A stretch of 64,000 nt of DNA. It comes from Myxocyprinus asiaticus (lineage: Eukaryota > Chordata > Actinopteri > Cypriniformes > Catostomidae). The stretch covers positions 20,144,595-20,208,594 of the forward strand of contig NC_059374.1 in NCBI RefSeq assembly GCF_019703515.2, given 5' to 3'. Positions 61,085 through 64,000 of this stretch are shown here, one piece after another. Below the pieces are notes generated by a model that made no database searches, was not told the origin of the DNA, and saw only the letters and a program-made list of their open reading frames with translations. The position numbers were made by a program, and so were the translations under genes. Positions within the stretch are counted from its first letter, which is position 1; each line of letters begins with the position of its first letter.

Positions 61085-61723
61085 ATGAATTTTTTTTTTA
61101 TCTAATTAAACTTTAGTTGCAAAGTAAAATAATAATTACTTTTTTTTTTTTTTTTGGACCAAATAACAATAAGTGAAAATATCTTGATGATATTTTTGTT
61201 CAGTCTCTGATTAACTGTCTTTATATAACTGCCATTACATGTTATTAACATCCAAGAGACAAAACAGTTAAATGTAAATAAAATATGGTGATAAAATAAA
61301 ATTAAAACCAACAATTAACCAAGCCTAACTTAAGATAAAAAATCCTTTACATTTTAACAATGCACTATGGAAATACATCAGAATTCCTGTATTACTGAAT
61401 GGATAATTCTCCTGAATAACTTGCCTTGCCTTGTTGTAATGACCATCTTTGTGATAGAAAAATGCACAAAGAAGTACAAGAACCTTCAACACATTATAAT
61501 CTTTCAATTGAATGAATTAAATGTCCAATTAACTCTTGAAACTTCTTGAAGTTTACTCAAATGAATGAAAATAAACCATAACCGAAAAAAGGCATACATA
61601 CATATTACAAGTAAGACTCCTGTCTTTAGAATATACACCTTTTGTTCAGCAAATTCATTAAGGGCACTGTTAAATGAACATGTTAATGTTCACTAGGATG
61701 CTCCCACTCCTCTATTCGTCTTT
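61085..61723 (-). other. ncam1: ncam1 3' untranslated region (extent uncertain)
   Basis: Follows the ncam1 stop codon on the minus strand with no splice site or coding motif seen. AATAAA overlaps the last codons (61735-61730), too early to be the main signal. T-rich runs are at 61090 and 61140. Confidence 0.5.
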
Positions 61724-61829
61724 TCATGCTTTATTCTCAGTGACGTTTGTTTTTGAGACAGTGTTGGGTTCTGCGACTTTCTTTAGCTCTGCGTTTTCAT
61801 TTGCACTCCTCTCATCATCCAGAACTTTC
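61724..61829 (-). CDS. ncam1: ncam1 terminal coding exon (cytoplasmic tail end)
   Basis: NCAM1 is a neural immunoglobulin-superfamily adhesion protein. Its transmembrane isoforms end in a cytoplasmic tail that binds spectrin and other cytoskeletal partners. After the acceptor CTATTATAG, 34 codons follow (KVLDDERSANENAELKK, then VAEPNTVSK, then TNVTENKA) and a TGA at 61726-61724. The EK start, the V-P/E-P-N block and the acidic end finishing in KA match the end of vertebrate NCAM1 (…TKENESKA). The exon enters in phase 2, matching the donor of the exon at 62828 so that GA plus G makes Glu. NCAM2 also ends DSKA and is the main alternative, but the partner exon and the nearby zbtb16 favour NCAM1. 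The a or b fish paralogue is undecided. Confidence 0.85.
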
Positions 61830-61999
61830 CTATAATAGAGACAGTTAGATTAATTTGGGAAATAACCAAAAGTTAAAGAACACATGCACATTATCAAAAA
61901 GTTTGTCACCATTTGATGTTTTAATTCTAGACAAAAAGACAAAATGCCCCAGACAATAGATCACATCGTATCCCCATCAGTCCAATAAGACTGATTTGA

Positions 62000-62640
62000 A
62001 ATCTGTCCAGTATGACTTTCTTTCTTCTGCTGAACACAAGTAAAGATGTTTAGAAGAATATTTCAGCTCTGTTGGTCCTCACAATGCAAGTGAATGGTGT
62101 CCAGAACTTTGAAGGTCCAAAAAGCACATAAATGCAGCATACAAGTAATCAACAAAACTCCAGTGGTAAAATTCATATCTTCAGAAGCAATATGATAGGT
62201 TTGGTATAGAAGCAGATCAATATTTATGTCCTTTTTTACTATAAAATTTTCTCCCTGCCCAGTAGGTGGCAATATGCATAAAGAATGCGAATTGCCAAAA
62301 ACAAAAGAAGAATGTTGATGTTGAAGTAGAAGTGAAAGTGGAGATTGATTGTAAAAAAGGACTTAAATATTGATCTGTTTCTCATCCACACCGATCATAT
62401 TGCTTCTGAAGACATGGATTTAACCACTGTAGTCTGAAGGATTACTTCAATGCTGCCTTTATATGCTATTTGGACCTTCAAAGTTCTGGCCACCATTAAC
62501 TTGCATTGTCTGGCCCTACAAAGCAGAGATATTTGTCTAAACATCTTAGTTTGTGTTCTGTAGAAGAAAGAAAGTCATACACATCTGGGATGGCATGAGG
62601 GTGAGTAAATTTTCAGTTTTGGGTGAACTATCCCTTTAAA
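62000..62640. repeat. Family A long palindrome inside the last ncam1 intron
   Basis: The GAACACAAGTAAAGATGTTTAG and GAAGCAGATCAATATTTA blocks on the left fold against ATTGATCTGTTTCTCATCC and TTTGTGTTCTGTAGAAG on the right. The right end is GGTGAACTATCCCTTTAAA; the left terminus is lost. The last intron is 998 bp, so this repeat makes up most of it. Confidence 0.75.
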
Positions 62641-62744
62641 TGTGCACAAACCGATGAGCTTCAGACTTTTAGTGTGCACTTGATTTAACTGATTCAGATG
62701 ATCACATGCAGTGAGATTACAGTAAACAACTAATGGCCACAACA

Positions 62745-62750
62745 AACACA

Positions 62751-62785
<35 letters not shown>
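62745..62785. repeat. (CA)n / (TG)n microsatellite beside an ncam1 5' splice site
   Basis: About 20 CA units on the plus strand, hence UG repeats in the ncam1 transcript. They begin about 37 nt downstream of the donor of the alternative exon at 62828. Confidence 0.95.
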
Positions 62786-62787
<2 letters not shown>

Positions 62788-62827
62788 AAAGAGTGAGAAC
62801 ATCTAGAGAGTGTCTAGAGATCCATAC

Positions 62828-63430
62828 TCGTTCTGTGCTGGAGCAGATGGGCCATCGGAGTCAGATGTCCCCAGAGAATGTGACCCATCCAGAGGGAGTT
62901 CTGTGTCTTGAGCCACAGGGAGTTCTCCATCAGTGTGGAGTTTGTGATTCACTGAGGGACTGATGGAATTTAAAGTGGAGTGAGAAGGACTTTGAACAGA
63001 CTGGGACAACTCTAATTCATTTTCTGTGGCTTTAGAGTTTATCTCATCTGGTGGGACAACACTAGGAGGGGAAGTGGCCGGGCTAGGGGGAACTGCTACT
63101 GGTTCTTCTGCTGACACCACTGGAGGAACCTCAGCTTGTGTTTCTGGGGAATCACCCAGGTCTACCAGGAGAGTAACATTGGTCATGGGGTCTGAAGATG
63201 AAGTAGATGAGATGGAGGGTTTTGTTTGGGATTTGGGTGTACTGCTGTCGGGCGGAGACATGTGGGCGTGGTTAAGGTCAGGGGGAGGTGCTGTGATGCT
63301 GGAAGTGAGGGTGGTGGTCTCGCTAGCAGGACTGCTCTGGCTAAGTTCAAAGGTGTCAGTGACCGTGTCTGAGTTATTGGGCACAGAAAGAGGCAAGTCG
63401 ACCACAGCGGAAGCAGTGTCCGTCACTTGC
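62828..63430 (-). CDS. ncam1: ncam1 exon specific to the 180-kDa isoform
   Basis: This 603-nt exon encodes 201 residues rich in Ser, Pro and Thr, inserted in the cytoplasmic tail of the long NCAM isoform, which localises to neurites and postsynaptic sites. A strong acceptor (CCCTCTTCCTACAG before 63430) and a donor GTATGG (62827 downward) bound it; the frame enters and leaves in phase 2. Inclusion or skipping therefore keeps the frame, as for the mammalian alternative exon. Matching blocks are NNSDTVTDTFELSQSSPASE, ETTTLTSSITAPP and LLVDLGDSPE, close to the mammalian NCAM-180 insert (TNSDTITETF…, SETTTLTSSIAPP, PLVDLSDTP). It is shorter than the mammalian insert (about 267 residues), lacking part of the distal region. 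No transmembrane or Ig domain is expected here. Upstream exons lie beyond the window. Confidence 0.9.
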
Positions 63431-63686
63431 CTGTAGGAAGAGGGGGAGAACAGAGACACAGACGGGTGATCTCGACACAGAAGGGAGACACTGAGGGAAA
63501 CACACCAAATCATGATTGCAGGCACATGGTTACAACAGATATGCAATATAGATTGGAAATGCAATATTGCATCTATGATTAGAGTTGTGAACTATTAATG
63601 GACACTAGAGGGTGCACTTCTAAAAGTATGAAACATGGAGAGGAGAGGATGAAGGGAAACATGAGTATAAGATTAAATACATTTTT

Positions 63687-64000
63687 CAGGTTCAATACAA
63701 GCTAAGCTCAATCGACAGCATTTGCGGCTTAATGTTGATTACCATGAAAAAAAAATCATCCCTCATTTATATAAAAAAAAAAAATAATAATTAAAAACAA
63801 CAAATCATAGTTACAAGGTGGCTCTTACAATGAAAGTGAATGGGGCCAGTTGATAAATAAAAAAATACATACTGTTTTAAAAGTATAGCCACAAGACAAA
63901 AACATTGTACGTGTTAACATGATTTTAGTGGGATAAAATTGCTTACTAACCTTATTTGTGTAAGAGTATATCCAATATTACAACTTTGTTGCCATAACAA
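63687..64000 (+). repeat. Dispersed repeat R1, copy 3 (cut by the window edge)
   Basis: It begins GGTTCAATACAAGCTAAGC and runs through GATTACCATGAAAA, ATGAAAGTGAATGGGGCCAG and CAACTTTGTTGCCATAACAA, matching 21209-21812. Lies in an ncam1 intron. Confidence 0.75.

Noticed and set aside
62575..62802. Minus-strand frame with CVCVCV repeats
   Set aside because: It is the TG microsatellite and family A repeat inside the last ncam1 intron.

Overview
This is vertebrate DNA, almost certainly from a teleost fish and probably a cypriniform. The evidence is AT-rich sequence with split genes and consensus splice sites, two recognisable vertebrate genes, and dense fish-type repeats: Tc1 with 210-bp inverted ends, palindromic TTAAAGGGATAGTTCACCC elements, hAT-like elements, L1- and L2-like LINEs, piggyBac, and AT, CA and GATA microsatellites. 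The species was not identified.

Two host genes are present, both on the minus strand. At 19138-20414 lies the first coding exon of zbtb16 (PLZF), with its BTB domain and a clean 5' splice site. A candidate 5' exon with a consensus donor (26137) and a palindromic CRE (26260-26267) lies upstream. Everything left of 19137 is zbtb16 intron, filled with transposons, including one Tc1 copy with an open transposase (6735-8384). At the right end are the last two coding exons of an NCAM1-type gene: the Ser/Pro/Thr-rich exon specific to the 180-kDa isoform (62828-63430) and the terminal exon (61724-61829). Same-strand NCAM1 then ZBTB16 matches the human 11q23 order, but the genes that lie between them in human are absent. 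About 35 kb of mobile DNA occupies that interval.

Region by region: 1-19137 is zbtb16 intron with nested MITEs, Tc1 and hAT-like elements. 19138-26267 holds zbtb16 exons and a first intron full of nested repeats. 27419-30072 is a 21-bp minisatellite of about 120 units with a five-unit higher-order period and an orientation switch at its left edge. 30073-31777 holds a Harbinger-like and a hAT-like element. 32826-36736 is a minus-strand L1-like LINE that has lost its reverse transcriptase. 37300-38470 is a second L1-like remnant on the plus strand. 38547-40970 is a TTAA-flanked element carrying a spliced coding exon and a nested L2-like LINE. 43970-56066 is the most complex part. A decayed two-gene locus (a Tnp2/CACTA-like transposase followed by a nine-exon DUF4806-type gene) is interrupted by a piggyBac element (44261-48334), and the transposase gene of that piggyBac contains an inverted internal block. 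56067-61723 is repeats plus the probable ncam1 3' UTR.

The candidate for a little-described system is the Tnp2-like plus DUF4806-type pair at 44-56 kb. The two genes are adjacent on one strand, 0.1 kb apart, as though both were carried by one element.
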